Shown here one piece after another: positions 16,562 to 25,255 of a stretch of 64,000 nt of DNA. A program made the position numbers and the translations under genes. Source of the DNA: Sphingomonas caseinilytica. Its GTDB lineage: Bacteria > Pseudomonadota > Alphaproteobacteria > Sphingomonadales > Sphingomonadaceae. Each line of letters starts with the position of its first letter. Position 1 is the first letter of the stretch. The stretch covers positions 992,001 through 1,056,000 of the forward strand of contig NZ_JAMGBA010000001.1 of NCBI RefSeq assembly GCF_023516455.1, written 5' to 3'. The notes under the pieces were generated by a model. That model searched no databases and had not been told where the DNA came from. It was given only the letters and a program-made list of their open reading frames with translations.

Positions 16562-17242
16562 ATGAACTTCTTCCAGTTCCTGAAGTCGCTCGACGACCTT
16601 TTGTACGAAGTTGTTTCGTGGCTGGTTTTCTATCCGGTGACGCTTTGGCGAGCGGCGCGCCATCCGCTCGCCATGATGGACTATGCGACGAGCGAGCTGA
16701 CGAAGCCGGACGAGCAGCAATTCGACGAGGCGCTCAGTCCGCCGATCCTGCTGATGCTGACCGTCCTGGTCGCGCACGGAATTGAGTTGGCGCTGATCGG
16801 TGAAAGCACGATCGTCGCGGACAAGCGCGGCGTTGCCAGCCTGATCAGCGACGATACGAGCCTCATCCTGCTCAGGCTGGTCGCCTTTGCATCATTCCCG
16901 TTGATCTTCGCCACGCACACGCTGCGCAAGCAGCGGGCTACGCTCACCCGTCAATCGCTTGAGCCGGCCTTCTTTGCCCAATGCTATGCGAACGCACCCT
17001 TCGCATTGATCGTCAGCATTGCCGCGACCCTGACGCAGGTGCCGATCATTTTGGCGGACTTGGCGGCGCTCACGCTATTCGGCCTAAGCGGATTGGGCTT
17101 TATCGCGGTGGAAACGATGTGGTTCCGCAAAGTGCTGGGCGTTGGCGTGTTACGCGGTATCGGGAACGCAATAACGGCCTATGCGGCGGCCCTTGCCTTC
17201 ATGCTTGCGGTTGGCTGGCTGGTGGGCGGGGAGCCACTGTAA
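16562..17242 (+). CDS. Integral membrane protein of unknown function (226 aa)
   Basis: About five or six transmembrane stretches can be seen (roughly residues 13-30, 59-79, 100-116, 142-187 as two, and 200-222), with a charged loop near 34-58 (TSELTKPDEQQFDEALSP) and another at 80-98. The layout of hydrophobic helices after a soluble N-terminal segment resembles Yip1/YIF1-like bacterial membrane proteins, but no diagnostic motif is visible, so no function is assigned. The start ATG is clear (MNFFQFLKSLDDLLYEV), with only a weak Shine-Dalgarno. It is separated by 60 bases from the next small gene. Confidence 0.8.
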   Translation: MNFFQFLKSLDDLLYEVVSWLVFYPVTLWRAARHPLAMMDYATSELTKPDEQQFDEALSPPILLMLTVLVAHGIELALIGESTIVADKRGVASLISDDTSLILLRLVAFASFPLIFATHTLRKQRATLTRQSLEPAFFAQCYANAPFALIVSIAATLTQVPIILADLAALTLFGLSGLGFIAVETMWFRKVLGVGVLRGIGNAITAYAAALAFMLAVGWLVGGEPL

Positions 17243-17302
17243 CTCCTCATTTCAGGAACATCCCCGATGGACCTCGGCCCGAAATTCGTTTGAACAAGTG
17301 AG

Positions 17303-17590
17303 ATGGCAATTCTTCTGATCCCGATGGCCGCATTGATGGCCTCCACCACGCCGAGCGAGCCCATCGCCCCCGGCAATCGCAAGGCTTATTGCCGTGGCGA
17401 AGTCTCGGCGCAGTATGAAACCCGGCCGATGTATGTGACGACCGGCAAGCTCGTGAAGGGTGCCAAGGGAACGACCTCGGTAAGCGGCACCGTCGACAAG
17501 GGTTCGGAGGGGATCAAGAAGTTCAAGTGCCGCTTCGACACGAAGGGCCGCTTGATCGACGTCATGGCACTGACACCCGACGGAGAGTGA
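17303..17590 (+). CDS. Small conserved-looking secreted protein of unknown function (95 aa)
   Basis: The N-terminus (MAILLIPMAALMASTTPSEP) is a short hydrophobic stretch, probably a signal peptide. The mature part holds two cysteines (AYCRGEVS near residue 30, FKCRFD near 77) that could form a disulfide, and a beta-rich middle (MYVTTGKLVKGAKGTTSVSG). GC-rich third positions fit a real gene. No known domain is recognised. It lies between a membrane protein and a DHFR-like gene on the same strand; the spacing suggests independent or loose co-transcription. Confidence 0.65.
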   Translation: MAILLIPMAALMASTTPSEPIAPGNRKAYCRGEVSAQYETRPMYVTTGKLVKGAKGTTSVSGTVDKGSEGIKKFKCRFDTKGRLIDVMALTPDGE

Positions 17591-17668
17591 TCGTCCCTCA
17601 CCGCTTCGCATTGCCGTGTCGCGGGAATTGCAGCTAGTCTGGCGACCCCTGAGCGGAGATTTCCCGGC

Positions 17669-18199
17669 ATGGCGAAGCTCGTCTTTGGAATGAACCAGTC
17701 GCTGGACGGCTATGTCGACCATATGGCTTTCGGGCCGGGACCGACGCTGTTCCGTCACTTCGTCGAGCAGGCTCACGAGCAGGTTGGGAGCATTTACGGT
17801 CGGGGCCTCTACGAATTGATGCGCTATTGGGACGAGGACCATCCCGAATGGGACGCGGACAGGCGTGAATATGCGGTAGGGTGGCGGCGCCAGAAGAAGT
17901 GGGTCGTGTCGAACTCGCTGACCTCAGTCGGCCCCAACGCGGCGCTAATCGGTGAAGATTTCGAAGCTGCGATCCGCAGGTTGAAGGCCGACGTCGAAGG
18001 GGAAATCCAGGTTGGCGGACCGGTCCTGGCGAAGAGCCTGGGTGAGCTGGGGCTGATCGACGAATATCGGATCTACCTGCATCCGGTCGTCCTGGGCGAA
18101 GGCAGTCCATTCTTCATTGGTCCCAGGCCGAGGCTCCGGCTTACCGCTACCGAGCGGATCGACGAAGATGTGATCCGCCTGACTTACGTTCCAGCCTGA
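17669..18199 (+). CDS. Dihydrofolate reductase family protein (RibD C-terminal-like)
   Basis: A 176-residue protein of the RibD_C/DHFR-like fold. It starts MAKLVFGMNQSLDGYVDH, the usual first strand and helix of this group, and has WVVSNSLTSVGPNAALI, IQVGGPVLAKSLGELGLIDEYRIYLHPVVLGEGSPFF (the conserved GG and HPVxLGxGxPLF-like segment), and a C-terminal strand. Family members bind NADPH, but their substrates are mostly unknown; this is not the essential folate DHFR. It is convergent with the efflux operon, nine bases away. Confidence 0.85.
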   Translation: MAKLVFGMNQSLDGYVDHMAFGPGPTLFRHFVEQAHEQVGSIYGRGLYELMRYWDEDHPEWDADRREYAVGWRRQKKWVVSNSLTSVGPNAALIGEDFEAAIRRLKADVEGEIQVGGPVLAKSLGELGLIDEYRIYLHPVVLGEGSPFFIGPRPRLRLTATERIDEDVIRLTYVPA

Positions 18200-18207
18200 A
18201 TGGCGGC

Positions 18208-19617
18208 CTAGCGCGAAGCGGTTTGAGGCTCCGGCGGGTAGAGCGAATCCCCGCCCAGCGCGCGATAGAGGTCAACGAGATTCGTCGCGGCCTCGAGGCG
18301 CATCAGGACCAGGCTTTGCTGCGCCGAATAATAGGTCCGCTGCGCGTCCAGCGTCGCTAGGAAGTTGTCGATGCCCTCGCGGTAGCGGGCGTCGGCCAGC
18401 TTGTAATTGTCCGCCGCCGAATCCTGCTGCGCCTGGCGTGCCCGAAGTTCGTCGCCGGCAGTGCCCTGCCGGGCGAGGGCGTCTCCGACCTCCCGGAAGG
18501 CAGTCTGGATCGCCTTTTGGTAGACGGCGATGGCCGCATCGCGTTCGGCCTCGGTCCGGCGGACGTTGGCGCGGTTCGCACCGGCATTGAAGATCGAATA
18601 GTTAGCGGCCGCCGATGCGCTCCAGTTGAGGCCGTTCGATAGGAGCCCGCCAAGCGAACTGCTGGCCATTCCGAGCAGCCCGGTCAGCGAAATACTCGGG
18701 AACATGGCCGCGCGGGCTGCGCCGATTTCGGCATTGGCGGCGCGGAGGCGATATTCCGCCTCCATCACGTCGGGACGGCGGAGAAGGACAAGCGAGCTGA
18801 CGCCTTCCGGCAGCGGCGCGACGGTCGGAGCGGCCTGCTCGATCGACGCGGGCAGCAGCTTCGGATCGACCGGGGTTCCGATCAGCAATTGCAGCAGGTT
18901 CACGTCCTGCGCGAGTGCCGTGCGCTGCTGTGCGACCAGCGCCTGGGCGGCGAAAAGGATCTGCTCGGCCTGGCGCAGGTCGGTTCGCGGCGCGATGCCG
19001 CCTTCGAGCCGGGCGCGGGTCAGCCGGACGCTGCGTTCCGCATTGGCGGCGGTGTCCTCGGCGATCTGGAGCAGGCTGGCGTCGGCCCCGTAGGTCAGCC
19101 AGGCAGTAGCGATGTCGCCAACCAGCGCGAGGCGCGTAGTCCGGCCCGCCGCTTCGGTCGCGAAATAGCGGTTGAGGTCTGCCTTCGTCAGCGACCGGAT
19201 GCGGCCGAACAGGTCGACTTCGAAGCTGGTGACGGCAAGGCCGGCGCGATACTCGATATCGGCGCCGCTCTCCCCTGCGCCGGTCGCTTCGGTACCGGCG
19301 ACCGTGCCGGCAGCATCGACATGCGGGAACAGTTCCGCGCGCTGGATTCGATATTGCTCGCGGGCGGCGGCGATGTTGCCCGCAGCCGCCATCAGGTCGC
19401 GGTTGTTGGCGAGGCCAAGCGCGATCAGACCTTGCAGCCGGGGGTCGCGGAAGATTTCCTGATAGGTGACCGCCGGAAGGGTCGCCTCGCTCTGTCGGAG
19501 ATAGGCGTCGCCGGCCGGCCATGACGGTGGCACTGCCGAGTCCGGGCGGGCGTAATCCGGCTCCATCGTCATGCAGCCGGCGAGCAGCAGCGCGATCAGC
19601 GGCGCGAATTTCCTCAT
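18208..19617 (-). CDS. Efflux outer-membrane lipoprotein, NodT/OprM type
   Basis: Outer-membrane channel of a tripartite RND pump. The 469-residue product has a lipobox LLAGC (Cys about 15), so it is lipid-anchored. It has the two OEP repeats (beginning YQEIFRDPRLQGLIALGLANN and VLLRRPDVMEAEYRLRAANAEIGAARAAMFPSISLTG), the latter being the conserved NodT-family signature. The start ATG overlaps the permease stop by four bases (19614-19617). It is the last gene of adaptor-permease-channel, transcribed leftwards. Confidence 0.94.
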   Translation of the reverse strand: MRKFAPLIALLLAGCMTMEPDYARPDSAVPPSWPAGDAYLRQSEATLPAVTYQEIFRDPRLQGLIALGLANNRDLMAAAGNIAAAREQYRIQRAELFPHVDAAGTVAGTEATGAGESGADIEYRAGLAVTSFEVDLFGRIRSLTKADLNRYFATEAAGRTTRLALVGDIATAWLTYGADASLLQIAEDTAANAERSVRLTRARLEGGIAPRTDLRQAEQILFAAQALVAQQRTALAQDVNLLQLLIGTPVDPKLLPASIEQAAPTVAPLPEGVSSLVLLRRPDVMEAEYRLRAANAEIGAARAAMFPSISLTGLLGMASSSLGGLLSNGLNWSASAAANYSIFNAGANRANVRRTEAERDAAIAVYQKAIQTAFREVGDALARQGTAGDELRARQAQQDSAADNYKLADARYREGIDNFLATLDAQRTYYSAQQSLVLMRLEAATNLVDLYRALGGDSLYPPEPQTASR

Positions 19618-22600
19618 GCCGCCACCTCGCCGCGCTTGGCCCGCTTCTCGCGGAGATAGGTCAGGCCGTCGCGAACGCCCCGGCGCACCAGTACGAAGAA
19701 CAACGGGATGTAGAAGATGGCGAGGATGGTCGCGGTCAGCATGCCGCCGATCACCGACGTACCGATGGCGATGCGGCTGTTGGCGCCGGCGCCGGTCGAA
19801 ATGGCCAGCGGAAGCACGCCGAAGATGAAGGCGAAGCTGGTCATCAGGATCGGCCGCAAACGGATGCGGGCTGCTTCCAGCGCTGCTTCGATGACGCGCT
19901 TGCCCTGCCGCTCGGCGCGCTCGGCGAACTCGACCATCAGGATGGCGTTCTTGGCGGCGAGGCCCATCGTCGTCAGCAGGCCGATCTGGAGGTAGACGTC
20001 GTTCTGAAGGCCGCGCAGGGTCACCGCGAACACCGCGCCCACCAGTCCGAGCGGAATGACCAGGATGACGGCGAGCGGCACCGACCAGCTTTCGTAGAGC
20101 GCGGCAAGGCAGAGGAACACGACCAGCAGCGAGATTGCGTAGAGGAATGGCGCCTGTCCGGAAGACAAGCGCTCCTCATAGGATTGGCCCGACCATGCAA
20201 CCCCTACTCCCGGGATCTGCGAGGCCAGCTCCTCGATCCGGTTCATCGAATCGCCGCTGCTCTTCCCCGGCGCCGGCTGTCCCTGGAACTCATAGGACTG
20301 GACGCCCATGAAGCGCGAAAGGCTGACCGGCGCGACCGACCATCCGGTTTGCGAGAAGGAGGAGAATGGGACCATCTCCCCATTGCGGTTGCGCACAGAC
20401 CATTGGTTGATGTCTTCGGGCTTGGACCGATACTGCGCGTCGCCCTGGACATAGACGCGCTTCACCCGGCCGCGATCGATGAAGTCGTTGACGTATCGAC
20501 CGCCCCAGGCCGCGGACAGGGTGCTGTTCACGTCGGCGGTGGTCAGGCCCAGCGTGGAAATCCGCTCCTGATTGATGTCGACCTTTAGCGTCGACACATC
20601 CGGAAGCTCGGACAGGCGAACCTGCTGCAGCTCCTTGTCGGCCTGGGCCATTTCCAAAAGCTTGTCGCGCGCTTCCTCGAACTGCCGTTGCGGCATTCCG
20701 CTGGTGTTCTGCAACTGCATGTTGAAGCCGCCAGACTGGCCGAGGCCGCGGATCGCGGGCGGGATCAGGGCGAAGACCTGGGCGTCGCGATACTGGCCGA
20801 ACGCGCTGCGGGCACGTTGGACGATGGCGTCGGCGCTATTCTCCTTGCCGTGGCGATTTTCGAAGTCCGACAGGTTGATGAAGGACTGGCCGGCATTCTG
20901 GCCGGTCGCGCCCTGGCCGCCGCCGGCGACGATGAAATAGGCCCGGAAATTGTCCTTGTCCGGCCCGTTCATCACATAATTTTCGACGGCGAGCTGCATC
21001 TCCTTGGTGCGTTCCAGCGTGGCGCCGGCGGGAAGGCGGAACTGGATCTGCATCGCGCCCTGGTCCTCGCTGGGAAGGAAGCCGGTCGGAAGCCGGACGA
21101 ACATCAGCGCGAGGGCGACACAGACGAGTCCGTAGCCGCCGAGGAAGCGCCACTTGCGGTCGACGACGTAGGTCACGATCCCGACATACCAGTCACGCAG
21201 GCGATTGAAGCGCGTGTTGAACCCGTCGCGGCCCTTCGAAAGAATTCCGGCCACGCGCGGGAAGCGCTGACCGAGGGCCGTGTCCCTGGGGTCGACGTGG
21301 GTCCGCTTGAGAACGCCGGACGCGATCGCTGGGCTAAGCGTCATCGCGACGAAGACCGACAAGACCATCGCCGAGACAATGGTGGCGGAGAACTGGCGAT
21401 AGATGACGCCGGTGGACCCGCCGAAGAAGACCATCGGCAGGAACACGGCCGAGAGGATGAGTGCGATGGCGACCAGCGCCATCTGGATCTGGCTCATCGA
21501 CATGATGGTGGCTTCGCGGGGCGTCAGCTCCGGATTTTCCTCCATGATGCGCTCGACATTCTCGACCACCACGATGGCGTCGTCAACCAGCAGGCCGACG
21601 GCCAGCACCAGGCCGAACAGGGTCATCGTATTGATCGAGAAATCGAGCGCGTAGAGCACCGCGAAGGTGCCCAGCAGAACGACCGGAATGGCGATTGCGG
21701 GAACCAGCGTCGCTCGCCAGCTCTGCAGGAAGACGAACATGACGATGATCACCAGGATCATCGCTTCGACCAGCGTGATCACCACCTCTTCGATCGACAG
21801 CTTGATGAAATCGGTGGTGTCGTAGGCGTAGGCATATTTGTAGCCGGCCGGGAAAGCCTTCGCCAATTGCTCGACCCGCGCCTTGACCACGTCGGCCGTC
21901 TCAAGCGCGTCGGCGCCGGGGGCCAGGAAGATGGCGATGCCGGCGCCCGGCTTGCCGTTCAGCCGGCGGTCGGAGTTGTAGTTTTCCGCGCCAAGCTCGA
22001 CCCGCGCGACATCGGTGAGACGCACGCGGGCGCCGCTGGATTCCGCCTTGACGATGATGTTCTTGAATTCGTCCACCGTCTGGAACCGCGAGGATGCGGT
22101 GACGGTGGCGTTGAGCATCTGGCCGGGTAACGCAGGCGTTCCGCCGACCTCGCCCGCCGCGACCTCGACATTCTGCGCGGAAATGGCGCTGATCACATCG
22201 GCCGGCATCAGCGAGTAGGAGCGAAGCCTCGCCGGATCGAGCCAGATGCGCATCGCATAAGGTGCGCCGAACACGTTGACGTCGCCGACGCCCTGCGTCC
22301 GCGCGATCACGTCCTGCATGTTGCTCGACAGATAGTCCGACACGTCCATGTCGGTGGACTTGCCGCTATCGTCGTAGACGCCGATGATCAGAAGGAAGTC
22401 GTTCGATGACTTTGTAACCCTGACGCCCTGCTGCTGGACCTGTTGCGGAAGCCGCGAGATTGCGGCCTGCACCGCATTCTGGACCTGCACCTGGGCGATA
22501 TCGGGGTCCGTGCCCTTTTCGAAGGTGACGTTGATCGTGACGGCCCCACGCGAACTCGACGAGGACTGGAAATAGAGAAGGCCGTCGAGGCCGGTCAGCT

Positions 22601-22802
22601 GCTGCTCCAGCACCTGCGTGACGCTGTCCTGCAACGTCTGGGCCGAGGCGCCCGGATAGGATGCGCGGACATTGACCTGTGGAGGCGCAACGTCAGGATA
22701 TTGGGCGATCGGCAGCCGGTTGATGGCGCCGAGGCCGAGCAGCATGATCAATATGGCGATCACCCATGCGAAAATCGGGCGATCGATGAAGACGCGTGAC
22801 AT
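19614..22802 (-). CDS. RND multidrug efflux permease, HAE1/AcrB type
   Basis: Proton-driven inner-membrane pump of 1062 residues. It starts MSRVFIDRPIFAWVIAIL as in AcrB/MexB. It contains the TM4 proton-relay pair in VLAVGLLVDDAIVVVENVER (two Asp), the TM10 Lys in TTMGLAAKNAILMVEFAE, and the porter/docking segments between. The large N-terminal loop carries PEVNVRASYPGASAQT-like sequence (PPQVNVRASYPGASAQTLQ). Hydrophobic drugs, dyes or solvents are the usual substrates. The adaptor stop lies three bases upstream, and the channel gene overlaps downstream. Confidence 0.97.
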   Translation of the reverse strand: MSRVFIDRPIFAWVIAILIMLLGLGAINRLPIAQYPDVAPPQVNVRASYPGASAQTLQDSVTQVLEQQLTGLDGLLYFQSSSSSRGAVTINVTFEKGTDPDIAQVQVQNAVQAAISRLPQQVQQQGVRVTKSSNDFLLIIGVYDDSGKSTDMDVSDYLSSNMQDVIARTQGVGDVNVFGAPYAMRIWLDPARLRSYSLMPADVISAISAQNVEVAAGEVGGTPALPGQMLNATVTASSRFQTVDEFKNIIVKAESSGARVRLTDVARVELGAENYNSDRRLNGKPGAGIAIFLAPGADALETADVVKARVEQLAKAFPAGYKYAYAYDTTDFIKLSIEEVVITLVEAMILVIIVMFVFLQSWRATLVPAIAIPVVLLGTFAVLYALDFSINTMTLFGLVLAVGLLVDDAIVVVENVERIMEENPELTPREATIMSMSQIQMALVAIALILSAVFLPMVFFGGSTGVIYRQFSATIVSAMVLSVFVAMTLSPAIASGVLKRTHVDPRDTALGQRFPRVAGILSKGRDGFNTRFNRLRDWYVGIVTYVVDRKWRFLGGYGLVCVALALMFVRLPTGFLPSEDQGAMQIQFRLPAGATLERTKEMQLAVENYVMNGPDKDNFRAYFIVAGGGQGATGQNAGQSFINLSDFENRHGKENSADAIVQRARSAFGQYRDAQVFALIPPAIRGLGQSGGFNMQLQNTSGMPQRQFEEARDKLLEMAQADKELQQVRLSELPDVSTLKVDINQERISTLGLTTADVNSTLSAAWGGRYVNDFIDRGRVKRVYVQGDAQYRSKPEDINQWSVRNRNGEMVPFSSFSQTGWSVAPVSLSRFMGVQSYEFQGQPAPGKSSGDSMNRIEELASQIPGVGVAWSGQSYEERLSSGQAPFLYAISLLVVFLCLAALYESWSVPLAVILVIPLGLVGAVFAVTLRGLQNDVYLQIGLLTTMGLAAKNAILMVEFAERAERQGKRVIEAALEAARIRLRPILMTSFAFIFGVLPLAISTGAGANSRIAIGTSVIGGMLTATILAIFYIPLFFVLVRRGVRDGLTYLREKRAKRGEVAA

Positions 22803-22805
22803 GGA

Positions 22806-23972
22806 TTAGGACGCGCGCCCGGCCGGCTTGGCTGGCGCGGTACGCTGCGGAGTGCTTGCCGGGACGGGCTTGATCTTCGCCCCTTCCCGCAGATTGCCGA
22901 CGCCCTGAGTGATGACCTTCTCACCGGCCGCAAGGCCCTGCGTCACGACCCAGTTCTGGCCGTCGGTCCGCTCGGCAACGACGGTCCGTTGCACGGCCGT
23001 GTTGCCGGGCCCAACGACCCAAAGCGTCGCATTGCCCTTGGGATCGCGCGCCACCGCCTGCTGCGGAACGAGGTAGGCGGTCGTGTTGATGGCCTGGGCC
23101 AGGTTCGCCGTCACGAACATGCCGGGCAGCAGGATCGACTGGGGATTGGGGAAGCGGGCGCGGAGCGTCACCGATCCAGTGTCGGCATTGACCACCACTT
23201 CCGTGAACTGGATCGTGCCGGTGTAGCCATAATCGCTGCCGTCGGGGAGCGTCAGGCGGACCTGGGCCATGGTCGGCACCGTTCCGCCGCGGGTCAGCGA
23301 CCGGCGCAGGACGAGCAGGTCGGGTGCCGACTGCTGGATGTCGACATAGACCGGATCGAGACGGGTGATTGTCGTCAATGAATCCGCCTGGTTGGCGGTC
23401 ACCAGCGCCCCTTCGGTGAAGTTGGAGAGGCCGATGCGCCCGCTGATCGGAGCTGGGACCCTGGTGTAGCGAAGGTTGATCTGGGCGGCCCGAAGCGATG
23501 CATTATTCTGGGCAATGGACGCATTGGCCTGACGCGCCTGCGCCAGCGCGTCGGTGTAATCCTGCTTCGACACCGCCTCCATTTCGGCCAGCGGCTTGTA
23601 GCGAGCCGCGCGGGCTGACGCGGCCTCGGCGCTGGCACGGGCACTCTGGAGATTGGCCGAGGCCTGGGCGACCTGCGCCTGATAGATGCTGGGGTCGATC
23701 TGGTAGAGCGTCTGCCCCTGGCGGACCACCGATCCTTCGGCGAACAGGCGCCGGAGGATGACGCCGGAAACCTGCGGGCGGACCTCGGAAATCTGGAAGG
23801 CTGCGACACGGCCGGGAAGCGAATTCTCGATGGGGACGCTGCTCGCCTGGACGACGACAAAGCCGACCTGGGCCGGCTGGCCGTCGCGGCCGCCACCCTC
23901 CGCCTCGCCGCTGCCGCAAGCCGCCAGCGAGCCAAGCGCCGCTATCAATGCGATGCGTCCAAAAAGCCTCAC
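22806..23972 (-). CDS. RND efflux periplasmic adaptor lipoprotein (membrane fusion protein)
   Basis: Links permease and outer-membrane channel. It carries a lipobox LAAC after RIALIAALGS, a split biotinyl-lipoyl domain (GRVAAFQISEVRPQVSGVI and VPAPISGRIGLSNFTEGALV), an alpha-hairpin coiled coil (about residues 85-150), a beta-barrel (LTLPDGSDYGYTGTI onwards) and a C-terminal membrane-proximal domain. The frame is open to GTG 24008, but that codon directly abuts its only purine box. I prefer GTG 23972, which gives a standard lipoprotein signal and overlaps the stop codon of a 10-codon upstream frame (GTGA). No regulator gene is adjacent. Confidence 0.92.
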   Translation of the reverse strand: MRLFGRIALIAALGSLAACGSGEAEGGGRDGQPAQVGFVVVQASSVPIENSLPGRVAAFQISEVRPQVSGVILRRLFAEGSVVRQGQTLYQIDPSIYQAQVAQASANLQSARASAEAASARAARYKPLAEMEAVSKQDYTDALAQARQANASIAQNNASLRAAQINLRYTRVPAPISGRIGLSNFTEGALVTANQADSLTTITRLDPVYVDIQQSAPDLLVLRRSLTRGGTVPTMAQVRLTLPDGSDYGYTGTIQFTEVVVNADTGSVTLRARFPNPQSILLPGMFVTANLAQAINTTAYLVPQQAVARDPKGNATLWVVGPGNTAVQRTVVAERTDGQNWVVTQGLAAGEKVITQGVGNLREGAKIKPVPASTPQRTAPAKPAGRAS

Positions 23973-24001
23973 GCGGTCAACCGCCGAACTGCGCGTACCA
24001 T
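23969..24001 (-). CDS. Putative leader peptide MVRAVRRLTA upstream of RND adaptor
   Basis: An 11-codon frame (10 residues plus TGA) begins at ATG 24001. It is preceded by AAGGGG with six-base spacing, the strongest ribosome-binding site near the operon start. Its TGA overlaps the adaptor GTG at 23972 as GTGA, so ribosomes ending the leader could restart on the adaptor. The peptide has three arginines. Short upstream frames of this kind are known to sense translation inhibitors in some resistance genes. Here function is inference from position and spacing only; a chance frame is possible. Confidence 0.4.
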   Translation of the reverse strand: MVRAVRRLTA

Positions 24002-24065
24002 TCCACACCCCTTGAAGACCGCCTGAGTCGGATCAGGACGAATAGCGCCTAGATCAGCTAGTTTC

Positions 24066-24081
24066 AGCCGTCCGAACGGCT
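24066..24081. promoter_or_regulatory. Palindrome between RND operon and copper-delivery genes (candidate operator)
   Basis: AGCCGT-CCGA-ACGGCT is a perfect 6-bp inverted repeat in the divergent spacer 24009-24224, 65 bases upstream of the leader frame and about 145 bases before the PCu(A)C gene. No T-run follows, so a terminator is unlikely. It could bind a dimeric regulator encoded elsewhere. Apart from this palindrome I see no other clear element in the spacer. Confidence 0.35.
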
Positions 24082-24224
24082 CTTAGCGGAAGCAGTATGA
24101 CCGTTCGTCGAAGCTTTTGTTACAAAAAGCGGTAATTCAGTTGCATTGCAATACTGGAAATGCGGCTACCTGCTTTGGTCCGGCACCATTGCGAAGGCCC
24201 GCGTCCGGCCTTACGTCGACAACC

Positions 24225-24656
24225 ATGAAGCGAATGTTGTTTATCCCCTCGCTGGCGTTGCTCGCCGCCTGCGGCCAGGGTGGCAAAGCCAATATCGAAG
24301 TGAGCGATGCATGGGCCCGGCCGACGCGCGGCGATGCGCCCGGTGCGGTCTATGTCACCATCGAAAACAAGGGCGGCCAGGATGACCGGTTGGTCAGCGT
24401 GATGACGGATCACGCGGCGATGGCGATGGTCCACCAGACGGAAATGTCCAACGGCGTCGCCCGGATGCGGATGGCCGGCGAAATCAACGTCCCTGCCGGA
24501 AACAGCATCAAGATGGTGCCGGGCGGCACGCACATCATGCTGGAGGGTCTTCGGACGCCTCTTCACACCGGCGACAGCTTTCCTCTCGTCCTGAAATTCC
24601 GCGAAAGCGGTGAAGAGAAAGTATCGGTCAGGGTGGCGGAAGCAGGCGAGCAATGA
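24225..24656 (+). CDS. PCu(A)C copper chaperone lipoprotein (DUF461)
   Basis: A periplasmic copper(I) carrier that helps load the CuA site of cytochrome c oxidase. The 143-residue product has a lipobox LLAACGQ (Cys about 16) and the PCu(A)C metal pattern: MVHQTEM (His about 70, Met about 74), MRM (about 81-83) and GGTHIMLEGL (His about 103, Met about 105). The start is ATG 24225 (MKRMLFIPSL); the frame is open further upstream to 24117 but without a signal-like sequence. It overlaps the SCO gene downstream by four bases (ATGA), as expected for a functional pair. Confidence 0.92.
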   Translation: MKRMLFIPSLALLAACGQGGKANIEVSDAWARPTRGDAPGAVYVTIENKGGQDDRLVSVMTDHAAMAMVHQTEMSNGVARMRMAGEINVPAGNSIKMVPGGTHIMLEGLRTPLHTGDSFPLVLKFRESGEEKVSVRVAEAGEQ

Positions 24657-25255
24657 ACCTGAAGCAGCTTCGGCTGGGGTTGTGGGTGCTGGTCGGCCTG
24701 GTCGCCGCCGGCCTAGTCGTGTTCCTTTGGCAGGAATCCAAGACCGAGCAGCCGGCGTTCAGCCAGACGTCACTGGGAACGATCGGCGGACCATTCAACC
24801 TGACCGCGTCGAGTGGAAAGCCGTTTTCCAGCGCCGAGCTCAACGGAAAGCCCGCGGCAGTCTTCTTCGGCTTCACCCATTGCCCCGATGTTTGCCCCAC
24901 GACCCTGGCGCGCCTGACGAAGCTGCGCCGCGATCTGGGCAAGGGCAACGACGCGCTGTCGATCGTGTTCATCAGCGTCGATCCCGAACGCGATACGCCC
25001 GCCGAAGTCGACACCTATATGAAGCTGTACGACACGCCGGTGATCGGCCTCACTGGCACGCCGGCGCAGATCGAGCAGGTGAAGAAGCAGTTCGGCATCT
25101 TTTCGCGAAAGGTGGAGCAGCCGGGCGGCGGCTACAGCGTCGACCACACCGCGACCGTGATCCTGCTGGATCGCAACGGCCAGTTCAGCTCGACCATCGC
25201 CATGGAAGAAGGGAACGACGTCGCTCTGGCCAAGCTACGGCGGATTACCGCCTAG
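24653..25255 (+). CDS. SCO1/SenC family copper-delivery protein
   Basis: A thioredoxin-fold protein anchored by one N-terminal helix (about residues 8-26). Copper ligands are the CPDVC pair (Cys about 77 and 81) and the His in YSVDHTATV (about 165). It delivers copper to, or reduces the cysteines of, the CuA centre of cytochrome oxidase, working with the PCu(A)C protein encoded just upstream (ATGA overlap). Its stop region overlaps the convergent alpha/beta hydrolase by four bases. Confidence 0.94.
   Translation: MNLKQLRLGLWVLVGLVAAGLVVFLWQESKTEQPAFSQTSLGTIGGPFNLTASSGKPFSSAELNGKPAAVFFGFTHCPDVCPTTLARLTKLRRDLGKGNDALSIVFISVDPERDTPAEVDTYMKLYDTPVIGLTGTPAQIEQVKKQFGIFSRKVEQPGGGYSVDHTATVILLDRNGQFSSTIAMEEGNDVALAKLRRITA

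Noticed and set aside
20688-22130. 480-codon plus-strand frame rich in His, Asp and Arg
   Set aside because: Antisense to the RND permease; composition is that of a reversed hydrophobic membrane protein.
24117-24224. Upstream extension of the PCu(A)C frame
   Set aside because: It lacks a signal or ribosome-binding site, while ATG 24225 gives a proper lipoprotein signal.
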